From the NCBI RefSeq assembly GCF_905397395.1, contig NZ_CAJPVH010000019.1, forward strand, positions 30,176-94,175: a stretch of DNA of 64,000 nucleotides, written 5' to 3'. The notes below the pieces were generated by a model. The model was given only the letters and a program-made list of their open reading frames with translations. It ran no database searches and was not told where the DNA came from. Source of the DNA: Cupriavidus campinensis. Lineage in GTDB: Bacteria; Pseudomonadota; Gammaproteobacteria; Burkholderiales; Burkholderiaceae. Shown piece by piece: positions 27,880 through 38,168 of the stretch (within the stretch, counting starts at the first letter, position 1; each line of letters begins with the position of its first letter). Both the position numbers and the translations under genes were made by a program.

Positions 27880-29511
27880 TCAAGACGCGTCGGCCTTGCG
27901 CAGGGCCGGTTGCGCGGCCTGCTCGGGTGTGGCCGGACGCAGCGCCCAGACCGATTCCGCCGGGCCGTTGTGCGCACGCCGCTGCGTGGCACGGGCCAGC
28001 ACCACGTAGCCCACCGCCAGCGCGATGGCGCCGATATCGAAGCCAGCCACGCCCCAGCGCCCGTGCAGGGCGGCCACGATGAAGTGGTCGCCGGTCAGCA
28101 GGGCATTGGCGAGCGGCACGGTCAGCGAGGCCAGTGCTGCCACATAGAGCAGCTCGACGGCCGCCCGCACGGGCGGACGCACCAGCGACCAGCCCACCGC
28201 CAGCAGGAACACCGGCCAGAACACATAGCTCACGGCGCGCTCGGGCCACAGCAGCGCGGCCGGGAAGCACAGCGCCACGCCGATACAGGTGCCGATGCAC
28301 ACGCCCACCGTGGCCTGCGCCAGCAGGCGATGCACGCGCGGCTGCTCGGCCTGGCGCGTCTTGCGGCGCGACTCGATCCACAGCAGGTTGCCCGAGTAGA
28401 ACAGGAACGCACCCGCCAGGCCCGCCAGCAGGTAGACGATCCGCACGGGCAGGTCGCCGTAGGTGCCGTAGTGCAGTGCGAAGATGCCGCTATACAGCGT
28501 GTGATTGGTGTCACGCGCGCCGGGGGTCTGGTTGGCGATCAGCTTGCCGGCGTTCGGCTCGTTGGCCGCCGCGTGGATGCCCACGGAGCCGCCATTGCCC
28601 AGCGCCCGCTCGCTGTCGCCACGGACTTCGGCCACGGCATTGGCATCGCCATAGCGCTGGAAGCGGATGGCCTCCGGCGTGAAGCGCTCGCCGCCGTGCT
28701 CGCGTGCGATGGCCAGCAGCTGCGCCGCCGGCATGGTCGGCGAGGCCCGGCCGGCGGCCGTCATTTCCGGCGTGGCCGCAATCGCGGTGGGCACCTGTTC
28801 CATCAGCTTGCCGTTGAAGGTGAGCATGTTGAACACCATCACCATGACCAGCGACAGGCACAGGAACGCCCCCGTGACCGCGAACACCATGTGGAACGGC
28901 AGGCTGAACAGGCCGACCACGTTGTGCGTGTCCATCCAGAACCGTTTCAGGTTGCGGCCCGGCCGCACCGCGAACAGGTCCTTCTTGAGGCGCGGCAGGT
29001 GCAGCAGCACGCCGGACACCAGCGCCAGCCCGTACAGCACCGAGATGATGCCCATGAAGTACGTGCCGTTCAGGCCCAGGCCGAGCGAGTAGTGCAGCGA
29101 GTTCAGGAACGCCGACAGCTCCCCGGTGACACGGTCGAGCGAGGTGTCGCGCTGTGCGGCGGCGTCGCCGTTCAGGGCCGTGCCGTTCATGGTGTGCCAC
29201 GCGCCGGTCTTGTCCTGCCAGTAGGCGTTGAAGTCCGGCTCTTCCTTGCTCGGCAGCGACACGTAGACGCTGGCGGCGGCATCCGGATGCACGGCCACCA
29301 GTTTCTGGACGAAGGCGTCGACGGCCGGGCCATCGACGTGCACCTCGGTGGCGTTGCGGCCTTCCAGGCGGGCCGGGTTCTGCCAGATGTGCAGCTCGTG
29401 GTGGAAAACCGTGATGGCGCCCGCGAAGAAGGCGATGAACAGCGCCCAGCCGGCCATCAGGCCAACCCAGGTATGCAGCGTCTGGTAGAGGCGGAGGGTA
29501 TTGGGTTTCAT
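27880..29511 (-). CDS. PepSY-domain, PiuB-like membrane protein
   Basis: 543-residue inner-membrane protein of the PepSY-associated TM family, often found in iron-uptake loci and thought to help reduce or process iron-siderophore complexes. It begins with YQTLHTWVGLMAGWALFIAFFAGA, the family signature helix with a conserved His, followed by a periplasmic PepSY region and three or more further helices (RFWMDTHNVVGLFSLPFHMVFAVTGA with another His pair). It is third in a three-gene minus-strand operon, 10 bases behind the preceding gene, with GAGGA as its Shine-Dalgarno. Confidence 0.88.
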   Translation of the reverse strand: MKPNTLRLYQTLHTWVGLMAGWALFIAFFAGAITVFHHELHIWQNPARLEGRNATEVHVDGPAVDAFVQKLVAVHPDAAASVYVSLPSKEEPDFNAYWQDKTGAWHTMNGTALNGDAAAQRDTSLDRVTGELSAFLNSLHYSLGLGLNGTYFMGIISVLYGLALVSGVLLHLPRLKKDLFAVRPGRNLKRFWMDTHNVVGLFSLPFHMVFAVTGAFLCLSLVMVMVFNMLTFNGKLMEQVPTAIAATPEMTAAGRASPTMPAAQLLAIAREHGGERFTPEAIRFQRYGDANAVAEVRGDSERALGNGGSVGIHAAANEPNAGKLIANQTPGARDTNHTLYSGIFALHYGTYGDLPVRIVYLLAGLAGAFLFYSGNLLWIESRRKTRQAEQPRVHRLLAQATVGVCIGTCIGVALCFPAALLWPERAVSYVFWPVFLLAVGWSLVRPPVRAAVELLYVAALASLTVPLANALLTGDHFIVAALHGRWGVAGFDIGAIALAVGYVVLARATQRRAHNGPAESVWALRPATPEQAAQPALRKADAS

Positions 29512-29521
29512 GGGGAGGTCC

Positions 29522-29812
29522 TCACGACCCGGCCAGCGCGGACGCGGCGGGCATGGTGTTCGTCAGGCGCAGCGCCCACAGGACGCCGAAGCAGATCAGG
29601 TTGGCGCCGCCCAGCCAGAGCCACGCGGCCGCGCTGGTGCGGAACAGCAGGCTCAGGCTGATCAGCGTTACCCAGCCGACGAAGCTGAGCAGCACCGCCG
29701 CTACCACGCCGCCATGCCAGCCGCCTGGCAGCCAGAGGATGCCCAGCGTGCACAGCGCGATGGCCAGGGGCAGGCCCAGCAGTGTCCCGGCAAGCCATTT
29801 CGTGCCCATCAT
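29522..29812 (-). CDS. Small membrane protein, DUF3649-like
   Basis: 96 residues with about three hydrophobic helices. The pattern AAVLLSFVGWVTLI then FRTSAAAWLWLG resembles DUF3649 proteins that accompany PepSY and DUF3325 genes in siderophore loci. I make this match from order and pattern only. The ATG at 29812 overlaps the stop of the upstream gene (ATGA) and has a GGGAG Shine-Dalgarno, so the two are translationally coupled. Confidence 0.75.
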   Translation of the reverse strand: MMGTKWLAGTLLGLPLAIALCTLGILWLPGGWHGGVVAAVLLSFVGWVTLISLSLLFRTSAAAWLWLGGANLICFGVLWALRLTNTMPAASALAGS

Positions 29813-30117
29813 GCTGCGCTCCCTTCCCGGCGGTGCAGCCCGCGGCGATGGTGGGCCCAGGTGCCGATGAACGGCCACAGGGACAGGCTGCAGGTCAACG
29901 TGACCAGCGTGGCCGCGATGGCCACCGGCCAGCCCTCGGGCACGCTCATGGTCCAGGCGCTGGCGATGGTCAGCAGCACGCCGAGCCAGCCCAGCAGCCG
30001 GGGCGGCAGGGGTGCGCGGCCTTCACCGCCGGCGGTGACAAAGAGAACCTGGTTCGGCGCGGCGAGATACAGGCACGCAGCCGCCGCCAGTCCTAGCAAT
30101 ACAGCGAACGCTTGCAT
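29809..30117 (-). CDS. Small membrane protein, DUF3325-like
   Basis: 102 residues with about three hydrophobic segments and the DUF3325-like phrase CLYLAAPNQ near the start, then LLGWLGVLLTIASAW and TCSLSLWPFIGTW. It is first in the PepSY operon. The frame is open to an ATG at 30165, but that codon lies inside a promoter and Fur-like site, so the Met at 30117 is chosen; it has only a weak Shine-Dalgarno. Confidence 0.75.
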   Translation of the reverse strand: MQAFAVLLGLAAAACLYLAAPNQVLFVTAGGEGRAPLPPRLLGWLGVLLTIASAWTMSVPEGWPVAIAATLVTLTCSLSLWPFIGTWAHHRRGLHRREGSAA

Positions 30118-30146
30118 GCGAGCGACATCGGAATGGTTGGAATACC

Positions 30147-30177
30147 GAATAGTAATGATTCGCATTTGTTTTCACAA
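30147..30177 (-). promoter_or_regulatory. Promoter with Fur-box-like spacer for the PepSY operon
   Basis: On the minus strand a -35 TTGTGA (30177-30172) and a -10 TACTAT (30154-30149) are separated by exactly 17 bases. The AT-rich spacer and -10 (30165-30147) read ATGCGAATCATTACTATTC, close to the proteobacterial Fur-box form with GAATCATTA. Iron-loaded Fur bound here would block RNA polymerase. Confidence 0.65.
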
Positions 30178-30250
30178 GGAAATCAATACGTTGCGTTACA
30201 GTTCGGCCGCCGAAAAGGGACGAAAAACCAGGGGAAATGCGATGCGGGCG

Positions 30251-30275
30251 CCGCCCGGAGCCAGATTCCGGGCGG
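30251..30275 (-). terminator. Hairpin after serB
   Basis: 9-bp stem CCGCCCGGA/TCCGGGCGG with a 7-base loop, just beyond the serB stop. It lacks a T-tract, so termination would be inefficient or need Rho. Confidence 0.4.
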
Positions 30276-30289
30276 GCAAGAGGAGGGAT

Positions 30290-31144
30290 TTAGTGCGGGA
30301 AGAGGTTCAGCAGGCCGTCCAGGCCGACGTGGTTGAACGCGACGCTGGCCTGCGCGCGCACCACCGGTTTGGCGCGGAAGGCGACGGAGAGGCCGGCCAC
30401 GGCCATCATCTTCAGGTCGTTCGAGCCGTCGCCCATGACGATGGCCTGCGACACATCGGCGCCGATCTGCTCGCAGACCCCACGCACCGTGCGTGCCTTG
30501 ACGTCCGCATTGACGATTTCGCCGACCACCTGCCCGGTGAGCTTGCCGTCGACAATCTCCAGCGTGTTCGCGCGCGTGAAGTCCAGCTTCAGGCGCGGCT
30601 TGAGCTGGTCGGTGAAGTGGACAAAGCCGCCTGACACCAGCAGTGTGCGCATGCCAAGTGCCTGCACCGTCTGCAACATCCGCTCCGCACCCGGAGACAG
30701 GCGCAGGCGCTCCGCGTAGACGCGGTCCAGCACGCTCGCATCCAGCCCCTTGAGCAGGGCCACGCGGCGACGCAGGCTTTCGTTGAAATCGGTGATCTCG
30801 CCGCGCATGGCGGCTTCCGTGATGGCCGAAACCTCGGCCTTCAGTCCGCAAAAGTCGGCAATTTCGTCGATGCACTCGATCGTGATCAGCGTCGAGTCCA
30901 TGTCCATGGCCACCAGCCGGAAGTCCGAGAGCTTGCGCCCGGCCGGCACCACAGCCCAGTCGATGCCGCGCGGGCCGCAGGCTTCGTCCAGCGCTTTATG
31001 CAACGCGGGCGTCAGCGGGGCGCAGTCGTCGGCGGCCGCGACGTTGGCCGCGCGCAGCGTGAAGGCGGAGGCGTCGGCGATGGGGCGGATGGCGTCGAGA
31101 TCGGCGGGCGACAGCGGGGACAGGCTCTGGAGAATCAGGGGCAT
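30290..31144 (-). CDS. serB: Phosphoserine phosphatase SerB
   Basis: Last step of serine synthesis: O-phosphoserine to serine. HAD-superfamily enzyme of 284 residues. The nucleophile motif DMDSTLI has Asp81 (nucleophile) and Asp83 (acid/base); ECIDEIADFCG is the substrate cap segment. Motif II is LLVSGGF and motif III is MGDGSNDLKMM. The first 75 residues form an ACT-like N-terminal region. A sigma70-like promoter lies directly upstream. Confidence 0.96.
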   Translation of the reverse strand: MPLILQSLSPLSPADLDAIRPIADASAFTLRAANVAAADDCAPLTPALHKALDEACGPRGIDWAVVPAGRKLSDFRLVAMDMDSTLITIECIDEIADFCGLKAEVSAITEAAMRGEITDFNESLRRRVALLKGLDASVLDRVYAERLRLSPGAERMLQTVQALGMRTLLVSGGFVHFTDQLKPRLKLDFTRANTLEIVDGKLTGQVVGEIVNADVKARTVRGVCEQIGADVSQAIVMGDGSNDLKMMAVAGLSVAFRAKPVVRAQASVAFNHVGLDGLLNLFPH

Positions 31145-31193
31145 GACGGCAGGGGGGAAGTCGGGGCGGGGCGCGCAAAGCGAGGAAGGCGAT

Positions 31194-31221
31194 ATTGTAA
31201 GCGCACCGCCTTCCTGCTCAA
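31194..31221 (-). promoter_or_regulatory. serB promoter
   Basis: Minus strand: -35 TTGAGC (31221-31216), 16-base spacer, -10 TACAAT (31199-31194). A transcript would start about 40 bases before the serB ATG. The element lies just past the argE stop. Confidence 0.55.
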
Positions 31222-31234
31222 ACGCTCAAGCAGC

Positions 31235-32449
31235 TCAGGCGGCCACGCGCAGGCTGTCCACCACCTTGTGCAGGAAGGCCTCACACGCTTCCAGCTGGTC
31301 GAGCGCGACGAACTCGTCCGGCTTGTGGGCTTGCTGGATGTCGCCGGGGCCGCAGACCACGGCCGGGATGCCGGCGCGCTGGAACAGGCCGGCCTCGGTG
31401 CCATAGGCCACCTTGTTGGTGTCCCGGTCAGCGGTCAGCGCGCGCACCAGTTGCGTGATGGCGTCGGCCTCGGCGGCGTCGAGCGACGGCGCGGCGGCAA
31501 TCTTCGCCAGCGTCAGCCCCGCGTCCGCATGCTCGGCGCGCATCTTCGGCAGCAGCACGCCATTCGCATATTCCTGAATTCGCGCGAAGATCGCCTCGGG
31601 ATCGACGCCCGGCAGGTTGCGGAACTCGAACACGAACTCGCACAGCGCCGGGATGGTGTTCAGCGCGATGCCACCCTGGATCGTGCCGGTGGAGGCCGTC
31701 GTGAACGGCACGTCGAAGGCCTGGTCGTACGGGCCGTTGGCCTTGAATTCATCGGCGATGTCGCGGATGAAGCAGATCAGCCGCGCCGCGTATTCGATGG
31801 CGTTCACGCCCTTCGGCGTCAGCGACGAATGCGCGGCCTGGCCCTTCACGCAGCAGCGGTAGGCGTTGATGCCCTTGTGCGCCACGATCACGCGCATGCT
31901 GGTCGGCTCGCCGACGATGCAGCCGCCCGGCCGCACGCCACGGTCTCGCAATTCGGCCAGAAGATACGGCGCGCCCATGCAGCCGATCTCCTCGTCGAAC
32001 GACAGCGCGTAGTGCACCGGCTCGCGCAGCCTGGCTTCCAGGATGGTTGGCAGCAGCGCCAGGCTGGTGCCGATGAAGCCTTTCATGTCGCAGGTGCCCC
32101 GCCCATAAAGCTTGCCGTCGCGGATCACGGGCTTGAACGGGTCGGTGGTCCAGTTCTGGCCGTCTACCGGCACCACGTCGGTGTGGCCGGACAGCACGAT
32201 GCCGCCGTCGGTGGCGCCATTGGCCGCCGGCACGGTCACGAACAGGTTGGCCTTGTCGCCCTGCGGGTTGTAGCTCAGATGCGGCCGCAGCCCCTTGGCC
32301 AGGAAGTGGTCGCGCACGGCCTCGATCAGGCCGAGATTCGAATGGCGCGACGTGGTGTCGTAAGACACCAGCCGCTGGGTCCAGTCGAGCGCGCTGCCGC
32401 GCGGCTTGGCTGCGGTGGCGGAAGATTGGGCGTTGGCGTGGGCAGGCAT
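31235..32449 (-). CDS. argE: Acetylornithine deacetylase ArgE
   Basis: M20 metallopeptidase-family enzyme that removes the acetyl group from N-acetylornithine in arginine synthesis, 404 residues. Metal-binding and catalytic segments are LSGHTDVVPVDG (His and Asp), YGRGTCDMKGFIG (Asp), SFDEEIGCMG (Glu pair) and, near the end, VVCGPGDIQQAHKPDEFV (His). The ATG at 32449 is chosen; a TTG nine codons upstream would extend it, and neither has a good Shine-Dalgarno. It lies 45 bases downstream of the mfd stop on the same strand. Confidence 0.93.
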   Translation of the reverse strand: MPAHANAQSSATAAKPRGSALDWTQRLVSYDTTSRHSNLGLIEAVRDHFLAKGLRPHLSYNPQGDKANLFVTVPAANGATDGGIVLSGHTDVVPVDGQNWTTDPFKPVIRDGKLYGRGTCDMKGFIGTSLALLPTILEARLREPVHYALSFDEEIGCMGAPYLLAELRDRGVRPGGCIVGEPTSMRVIVAHKGINAYRCCVKGQAAHSSLTPKGVNAIEYAARLICFIRDIADEFKANGPYDQAFDVPFTTASTGTIQGGIALNTIPALCEFVFEFRNLPGVDPEAIFARIQEYANGVLLPKMRAEHADAGLTLAKIAAAPSLDAAEADAITQLVRALTADRDTNKVAYGTEAGLFQRAGIPAVVCGPGDIQQAHKPDEFVALDQLEACEAFLHKVVDSLRVAA

Positions 32450-32494
32450 GGGGCGGAAAGATGATTGATTCGTCAAGGAAGCGATGCTACACCG

Positions 32495-35400
32495 TCACGC
32501 CAGTTGGCGCAGCGTGTGCTTGATGGTCTGGGCGCGCACGGCCACATCGGGCATCTTGGCCTCGATGCGCAGTTTGTCCTGTCCGGCCAGCTTGATATGG
32601 CGGTTCTTCTGCACGAGGTCGATGATGCGGATGGCGTCGATCGGCGGGTTCGGCACGAACTGCATGCTGATGCTGGCCTCGCCCGCATCGATCTTGCGCA
32701 CGCCCAGCGGCACGGCGGCGATGCGCAGCCGGTGCGTCTCCACCAGCGCCTGCGCCTGCGGCGGCAGGCGGCCGAAGCGGTCGATCAGCTCCTCCTGGAT
32801 GTTGTCCACGCTCTCGGCCGTCTCGCAATTGGCCAGCCGCTTGTAGAGCGACAGGCGTTCGTGCACATCGGCGCAATAGTCGTTCGGCAGCAGCGCCGGC
32901 GTGCCGAGGTTGATCTCGGTGGTCACCTGCAGCGGGGCCATCAGGTCCGGCTCCTTGCCCGCCTTGAGTGCCTTCACGGCGGCGTTGAGCATGTCCGTGT
33001 ACAGCTGGAAGCCGATTTCATGGATTTCGCCCGATTGCTTGTCGCCCAGCACCTCGCCCGCGCCGCGGATTTCCAGGTCGTGCATGGCGAGGTAGAAGCC
33101 GGAGCCGAGTTCCTCCATCTGCTGGATGGCCTCCAGCCGGCGCTGCGCCAGTTTGGTCAGGCCGTCCACGTCATGCACCAGCATGTAGGCATAGGCCTGA
33201 TGGTGCGAGCGGCCCACGCGGCCCCGCAGCTGGTGCAGCTGGGCCAGGCCGAACTTGTCGGCGCGGTGGATCAGGATGGTGTTGGCGGTCGGCACGTCGA
33301 TGCCGGTTTCGATAATCGTCGTGCAGAGCAGGATGTTGTCACGCCGCGCCACGAAGTCGCGCATCACGCGCTCCAGCTCGCGCTCGTGCATCTGGCCATG
33401 GGCCACGGCGATACGCGCCTCGGGCACCAGTTCCATCAGCCGGGCGCGCTTGTTCTCGATGGTCTCGACCTCGTTATGAAGGAAGTAGACCTGCCCGCCG
33501 CGCTTCAGCTCGCGCAGGATGGCCTCGCGGATCACGCCGTCTTCCTCGCGTCGCACGAAGGTCTTGATTGCCAGCCGCTTCTGCGGCGCCGTGGCGATGA
33601 CCGAGAAGTCGCGCAGGCCCTCCAGCGCCATGCCCAGCGTGCGCGGGATGGGGGTAGCGGTGAGCGTCAGCACATCCACCTCGGCGCGAAGTGTCTTGAG
33701 CGCCTCTTTCTGGCGCACGCCGAAGCGGTGTTCCTCGTCGATGATGACCAGGCCCAGGCGCTGGAACTTCACGTCGTCGGAGAGCAGCTTGTGCGTGCCG
33801 ATGACGATATCGACGGTGCCTTCGTTGATCTGCTTGATGGCCGCGTCGATCTCCTTCCTGGTCTTGAAGCGCGACAGCTCCACGATGCGCACCGGCCATT
33901 CGGCAAAGCGGTCGGACAGCGTCTGGAAGTGCTGCTCCGCCAGCAGCGTGGTCGGCGCGAGCATGGCCACCTGCTTGCCGCCGAGCACGGCCACGAAGGC
34001 GGCGCGCAGGGCCACTTCGGTCTTGCCGAAACCTACGTCGCCGCAGACCAGCCGGTCCATCGGCTTGCCCGAGGTCATGTCCGCGATCACGGCGGCGATG
34101 GCGGCGGCCTGATCCGGGGTCTCCTCGAAACCGAAGCTTTCGGCGAAGGTCTCGTAGTCCTTGGGCTGTAGCGGGAAGGCAAAGCCCTGGCGCAAGGCGC
34201 GCCGCGCGTACAGGTTGAGCAGCTCGGCGGCGGTGTCGCGGATCTGCTGCGCGGCGCGGCGCTTGGCCTTGTCCCACTGGCCCGAGCCCAGGTGGTGCAG
34301 CGGCGCGGACTCCGGATCGGCGCCCGAGTAGCGCGAGATCACATGCAACTGGTGCACCGGCACATACAGCTTGCTGCCCTTGTCGTAGTCCAGGTGCAGG
34401 AATTCCTCCTCGCCCTGGCCCAGGTCCATCGTCACCAGCCCCTGATAGCGGCCGATGCCGTGCTCGCTATGCACCACGGGGTCGCCGATCTTCAGTTCGG
34501 CGAGGTCGCGCACCATCGAATCGACGGCGCTGGCCTGCTCCTGCTTGCGGCGGCCCGTGCGGCGCGCGGTGCCGGCGTAGAGTTCGGCCTCGGTCACGAA
34601 GGCCAGTTGCGCCCGCGGCAGCGCAAAGCCGCTTTGCAACGGCGCCACGGCGATCGAGAAATGCGCGTCGCCGGCCAGATAGGCGGCGAAGTCATCCACG
34701 GGCTGCGGGCGCAGGCCGCTCTCGGCGAAGAGCTGCATCAGCGTCTCGCGCCGGCCGGCAGAGTCGGCGCACATCAGCACGCGCGTGGCCTTGTTCAGCA
34801 GCAGGGCTTCGAGGTTGACCAAGGGGTCTTCGGCGCGGCGGTTGACCGAGACATCGGGCAGGGCGGCCGAGAACGGACTCTGCTCGGCCGTGGCCTCGCG
34901 CTGCAGCACCACGCGCGCCAGCGGCTTGGCGGCCACGAAGAACTGCTCCTCGGACAGGAACAGGTCCGCCGGCGGCAGCAGCGGGCGTTCGCGGTCGTGC
35001 CGCATGAAGGTGTAGCGCTGGGTGGTATCGGCCCAGAAACGGCGGATCGCCTCGTCGATATTGCCCGCGAAGGCCAGCTGTGTGCCGGCGGGCAGGTAGT
35101 CGAACAGGGTGGCGCTCTCCTCGAAGAACAGCGGCAGGTAGTACTCGATACCGGCAGACGGCACGCCGTTGCCAATGTCCTTGTAGATCGGCGATTTGGT
35201 CGGATCTCCCTCGAACACCTCGCGCCAGCGGCCCCGGAAGGCGGTGCGGGCGGCTTCGTCGAGCGGAAACTCGCGTCCCGGCAGCAGGCGCACTTCCTTC
35301 ACCGGGTACAGGCTGCGCTGGGTGTCCGGGTCGAACGCGCGGATGGTCTCGATCTCGTCCCCGAACAGGTCGATCCGGTACGGCAGGGCCGAGCCCATCG

Positions 35401-35944
35401 GGAAGAGGTCGATCAGCCCGCCGCGCACGCTGTACTCGCCGGGGCGCATTACCGCGCTGACGTGCTCGTAGCCGGCCAGCGTGAACTGGGCCTTGAGCGC
35501 GCTTTCGTCGAGTTTCTCGCCCTGCTTGAAGAAGAAGGTGTACGCGGCCAGGAAGGCCGGCGGCGCCAGCCGGTAGAGCGCGGTGGAGGCGGGTACCAGC
35601 ATCACGTCGCACTGGCCGGTCTGGATGTCGTGCAGCGTGGCCAGCCGCTCGGATACCAGGTCCTGGTGCGGCGAGAAGCTGTCGTAGGGCAGCGTTTCCC
35701 AGTCTGGCAGCAGCCGCACGCGCAATTCGGGCGCGAACCACGGGATTTCCTCGGCCAGGCGCTGGGCGTCGGTGGCGTTGGCGCACATCACCGCCAGCAT
35801 CGGCAGCGCGCCCTGGTGTTGGCGCGCGTAGGCGGCCACCAGCAGGGCGTCGGCGGAGCCGGTCAGGCCGGCCACCGCGTGACGCATGCCGGGCTTGACC
35901 AGCGACAGGTTGGCGAAGGATGTGACAGCGTGGATGTCAGGCAT
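32495..35944 (-). CDS. mfd: Transcription-repair coupling factor Mfd
   Basis: ATP-dependent translocase that removes RNA polymerase stalled at DNA lesions and recruits UvrA. 1149 residues, full length. An N-terminal UvrB-like homology region is followed by the RNA-polymerase-interacting domain ([17 protein letters not shown]), Walker [21 protein letters not shown] in [13 protein letters not shown], helicase motifs in [10 protein letters not shown] and [16 protein letters not shown], and a C-terminal TRCF domain. The ATG at 35944 is preferred over one three codons upstream. It diverges from ispD. Confidence 0.97.
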   Translation of the reverse strand: MPDIHAVTSFANLSLVKPGMRHAVAGLTGSADALLVAAYARQHQGALPMLAVMCANATDAQRLAEEIPWFAPELRVRLLPDWETLPYDSFSPHQDLVSERLATLHDIQTGQCDVMLVPASTALYRLAPPAFLAAYTFFFKQGEKLDESALKAQFTLAGYEHVSAVMRPGEYSVRGGLIDLFPMGSALPYRIDLFGDEIETIRAFDPDTQRSLYPVKEVRLLPGREFPLDEAARTAFRGRWREVFEGDPTKSPIYKDIGNGVPSAGIEYYLPLFFEESATLFDYLPAGTQLAFAGNIDEAIRRFWADTTQRYTFMRHDRERPLLPPADLFLSEEQFFVAAKPLARVVLQREATAEQSPFSAALPDVSVNRRAEDPLVNLEALLLNKATRVLMCADSAGRRETLMQLFAESGLRPQPVDDFAAYLAGDAHFSIAVAPLQSGFALPRAQLAFVTEAELYAGTARRTGRRKQEQASAVDSMVRDLAELKIGDPVVHSEHGIGRYQGLVTMDLGQGEEEFLHLDYDKGSKLYVPVHQLHVISRYSGADPESAPLHHLGSGQWDKAKRRAAQQIRDTAAELLNLYARRALRQGFAFPLQPKDYETFAESFGFEETPDQAAAIAAVIADMTSGKPMDRLVCGDVGFGKTEVALRAAFVAVLGGKQVAMLAPTTLLAEQHFQTLSDRFAEWPVRIVELSRFKTRKEIDAAIKQINEGTVDIVIGTHKLLSDDVKFQRLGLVIIDEEHRFGVRQKEALKTLRAEVDVLTLTATPIPRTLGMALEGLRDFSVIATAPQKRLAIKTFVRREEDGVIREAILRELKRGGQVYFLHNEVETIENKRARLMELVPEARIAVAHGQMHERELERVMRDFVARRDNILLCTTIIETGIDVPTANTILIHRADKFGLAQLHQLRGRVGRSHHQAYAYMLVHDVDGLTKLAQRRLEAIQQMEELGSGFYLAMHDLEIRGAGEVLGDKQSGEIHEIGFQLYTDMLNAAVKALKAGKEPDLMAPLQVTTEINLGTPALLPNDYCADVHERLSLYKRLANCETAESVDNIQEELIDRFGRLPPQAQALVETHRLRIAAVPLGVRKIDAGEASISMQFVPNPPIDAIRIIDLVQKNRHIKLAGQDKLRIEAKMPDVAVRAQTIKHTLRQLA

Positions 35945-36115
35945 TGGCAGCAAGGGCGATCGAAACGACGGCGCCCCGCCGGCAGCGCGGGCGGGGGTGC
36001 GTCATCATGGTCCGGCCCCGGAACGGAACTCCGTGGCGGTGGACAAGGGCCGTATTATAGAATGCGCACCGGCCGGTTCGCCGCCCGTCTTATTCTGACT
36101 TCGCCCCACGATCCT

Positions 36116-36868
36116 GTGTCTGCTCGCCGCTTCGCCCTCATTCCCTGTGCCGGTACCGGCAGCCGCGCCGGCGGCCACGTCGCCAAGCAATACCAGACCG
36201 TGGCCGGCCACCCGATGATCTGGCACGCGCTGGCCGCCTTTTCCGCCTGCGAGCGCATCAGCGCCACCGCGCTGGTGCTGGCGCCGGACGACATGCCGCT
36301 GGAATCCCGCTTCGGCGCGGAGGCGTTCGCGGGGCTGCGCTTCGATACCGCCTTCGTGGGCGGCGATACGCGCCACGCCTCGGTGCTGGCCGGCCTGCAT
36401 CACCTGGCCCAGCTCGGCGCCACGGACAGCGACTGGGTGCTCGTGCACGACGCCGCCCGCCCGGGGCTGACCCCGGCCATGATCGACACGCTGATCCGCG
36501 CCGTGGAGGCCGACGACGAGGCCGATGCGGCCATCGGCGGCATTCTGGCGGTGCCGGTGCCCGATACGCTCAAGCGGGCGGACGCAGGCACCCAGGTTGG
36601 CGTGCGGATCGGCTCCACGGTGCCGCGCGAGGGCCTCTGGCAGGCGCAGACGCCGCAGATGTTCCGCGTGGGTGTACTGCGCCAGGCGCTGCAGGAGGCG
36701 CTGGCCGCCGGCGCCGTGGTGACCGACGAGGCCAGCGCGATCGAGCGCCTGGGCCTGCATCCGCGCCTGGTCAACGGCTCGCTGCGCAATTTCAAGGTCA
36801 CCTACCCCGAGGATTTCGCGCTGGCGGACATCCTGCTCGCGCCGGCAGCCTCGCCGGCCGACCGTTAA
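36116..36868 (+). CDS. ispD: 2-C-methyl-D-erythritol 4-phosphate cytidylyltransferase IspD
   Basis: Third step of the MEP isoprenoid pathway: attaches CMP to methylerythritol phosphate. 250 residues. The N-terminal nucleotide loop is [20 protein letters not shown], with [12 protein letters not shown] and a [16 protein letters not shown] segment, then VTDEASAIE. The GTG at 36116 is chosen because it starts just before the loop; an in-frame ATG at 36062 overlaps a -10-like sequence (TATTAT at 36053-36058) and probably lies upstream of the transcript start. ispF follows 21 bases later. Confidence 0.94.
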   Translation: MSARRFALIPCAGTGSRAGGHVAKQYQTVAGHPMIWHALAAFSACERISATALVLAPDDMPLESRFGAEAFAGLRFDTAFVGGDTRHASVLAGLHHLAQLGATDSDWVLVHDAARPGLTPAMIDTLIRAVEADDEADAAIGGILAVPVPDTLKRADAGTQVGVRIGSTVPREGLWQAQTPQMFRVGVLRQALQEALAAGAVVTDEASAIERLGLHPRLVNGSLRNFKVTYPEDFALADILLAPAASPADR

Positions 36869-36889
36869 GCATTTTTCAGAGGAGTCGCA

Positions 36890-37396
36890 TTGAATCCGTT
36901 CGATATCCGCATTGGCCAGGGCTATGACGTACACGCCCTGGTGCCGGGCCGCAAGCTGATCCTGGGTGGCGTGGACATTCCGCATGACCGTGGCCTGCTC
37001 GGCCATTCCGATGCCGACGCGCTGCTGCACGCCGTGACCGACGCGCTGTTCGGTGCCGCCGCATTGGGTGACATCGGCCGGCATTTTCCCGATACGGACC
37101 CGAATTTCGCCGGTGCCGACAGCCGCGTGCTGTTGCGCGAGGCGGCCCGGCGGGTGCGAGAGGCCGGTTTCGAGATCGGCAACGTGGATGCCACGGTCAT
37201 CGCACAAAAGCCAAAACTGGCGCCGCATATCGGCGGCATGGTGGCGAATCTCGCGGAAGACCTTGGCCTGCCCGTCACGCGCTGTAACGTGAAGGCGAAG
37301 ACCAACGAGAAGCTGGGGTTCGAAGGCCGCGAAGAGGGCATCGTCGCGCAGGCCGCGGTGCTGATCTACCGCAAGACTGGCGACGCCCAGGATTGA
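36890..37396 (+). CDS. ispF: 2-C-methyl-D-erythritol 2,4-cyclodiphosphate synthase IspF
   Basis: Fifth step of the MEP pathway: forms the cyclic diphosphate. 168 residues; works as a trimer with zinc. The zinc ligands are Asp13 and His15 (GQGYDVHAL) and His47 ([13 protein letters not shown]). [13 protein letters not shown] and the CTP-site [17 protein letters not shown] are also present. The start is TTG at 36890, fixed by a strong AGAGGAG Shine-Dalgarno 5 bases upstream. It forms an operon with ispD. Confidence 0.97.
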   Translation: MNPFDIRIGQGYDVHALVPGRKLILGGVDIPHDRGLLGHSDADALLHAVTDALFGAAALGDIGRHFPDTDPNFAGADSRVLLREAARRVREAGFEIGNVDATVIAQKPKLAPHIGGMVANLAEDLGLPVTRCNVKAKTNEKLGFEGREEGIVAQAAVLIYRKTGDAQD

Positions 37397-37409
37397 AGAA
37401 ACTGCGCGG

Positions 37410-37979
37410 TCAGACGGGGGGCGGTGCGTCCTCGGGCAGGATCGCGAAGGTGTAGTCGTTCAGGCGCGCCATGGCGCCGCTGCGAGCGCCGGCTTCGGTC
37501 CGCTTCTGGAAGCCCATCTGCTGGCACAGTTTGTTGGCGGAGGCCATCTCGGGCATGGTGCGCACCACCAGCGTACTGGCGCCGATATCCCGCGCCCGCT
37601 GGATGCAGATCTGCATCAGCCGATGTCCCAGCCCCTGGCCACGCGCCTGCGGGCTGACCGACAGCAGCCGTGCCTCGGGCTGCGTCAGCGTCACGGTGCT
37701 GTCGTCCAGCGCGGGCAGCGTGGCGCCCGGATGGCAGAACAGCACGGCGCCGCTGATGCCGTGGTCGCTCTCGGCGACCCACCATTCCATGTCGGGATTG
37801 TCCTTGGCGGCCAGCACGGACTGCATGCCGCGCTGGAACGAGGCGCGGCAATCTTCCATGATCGCAAGCTCGTATTGCCCATAGGCTTGCTGCGTGACCG
37901 CGGCGATGTCGCCCCAGTCGTACGCTGCCGCCAGGCGGAAGCGAAAACGGGGGGAGGTATGCGAAGGCAAGGTACTCAT
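37410..37979 (-). CDS. GNAT-family N-acetyltransferase
   Basis: 189 residues. The acetyl-CoA-binding motif A is LLSVSPQARGQGLGHRLM (Q/R-x-x-G-x-G/A type), followed by a conserved C-terminal fold with NKLCQQMGFQKR. The ATG at 37979 is chosen because AGAGG lies just before it. The substrate is unknown. It converges on ispF, 13 bases apart. Confidence 0.88.
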   Translation of the reverse strand: MSTLPSHTSPRFRFRLAAAYDWGDIAAVTQQAYGQYELAIMEDCRASFQRGMQSVLAAKDNPDMEWWVAESDHGISGAVLFCHPGATLPALDDSTVTLTQPEARLLSVSPQARGQGLGHRLMQICIQRARDIGASTLVVRTMPEMASANKLCQQMGFQKRTEAGARSGAMARLNDYTFAILPEDAPPPV

Positions 37980-38095
37980 GGCCTCTGGTATCCGTGTCCT
38001 TGCGTGGATTGTAGGCCGGTCGAGGCACAAGTGCATGGTTCCCGATCGCCTGTTTGCGTGTCAGACAACATGCCGCCCAGCGTATTGACATCGAA

Positions 38096-38131
38096 GAAAA
38101 AAACCTGCCGCCCCTTGCGGTGGCGGCAGGT
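38096..38131 (-). terminator. Terminator after ahpD
   Basis: 10-bp stem ACCTGCCGCC/GGCGGCAGGT (38103-38112 with 38122-38131), followed on the minus strand by seven or more T. It is a clear rho-independent terminator. Confidence 0.93.
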
Positions 38132-38168
38132 CTTCCCGGCCACGCGGGCAATGCCTGCCCGGCAAGCC

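Noticed and set aside
30118..30165. Start of the DUF3325-like gene at the ATG at 30165
   Set aside because: This codon lies in the spacer of the promoter and would not be on the transcript.
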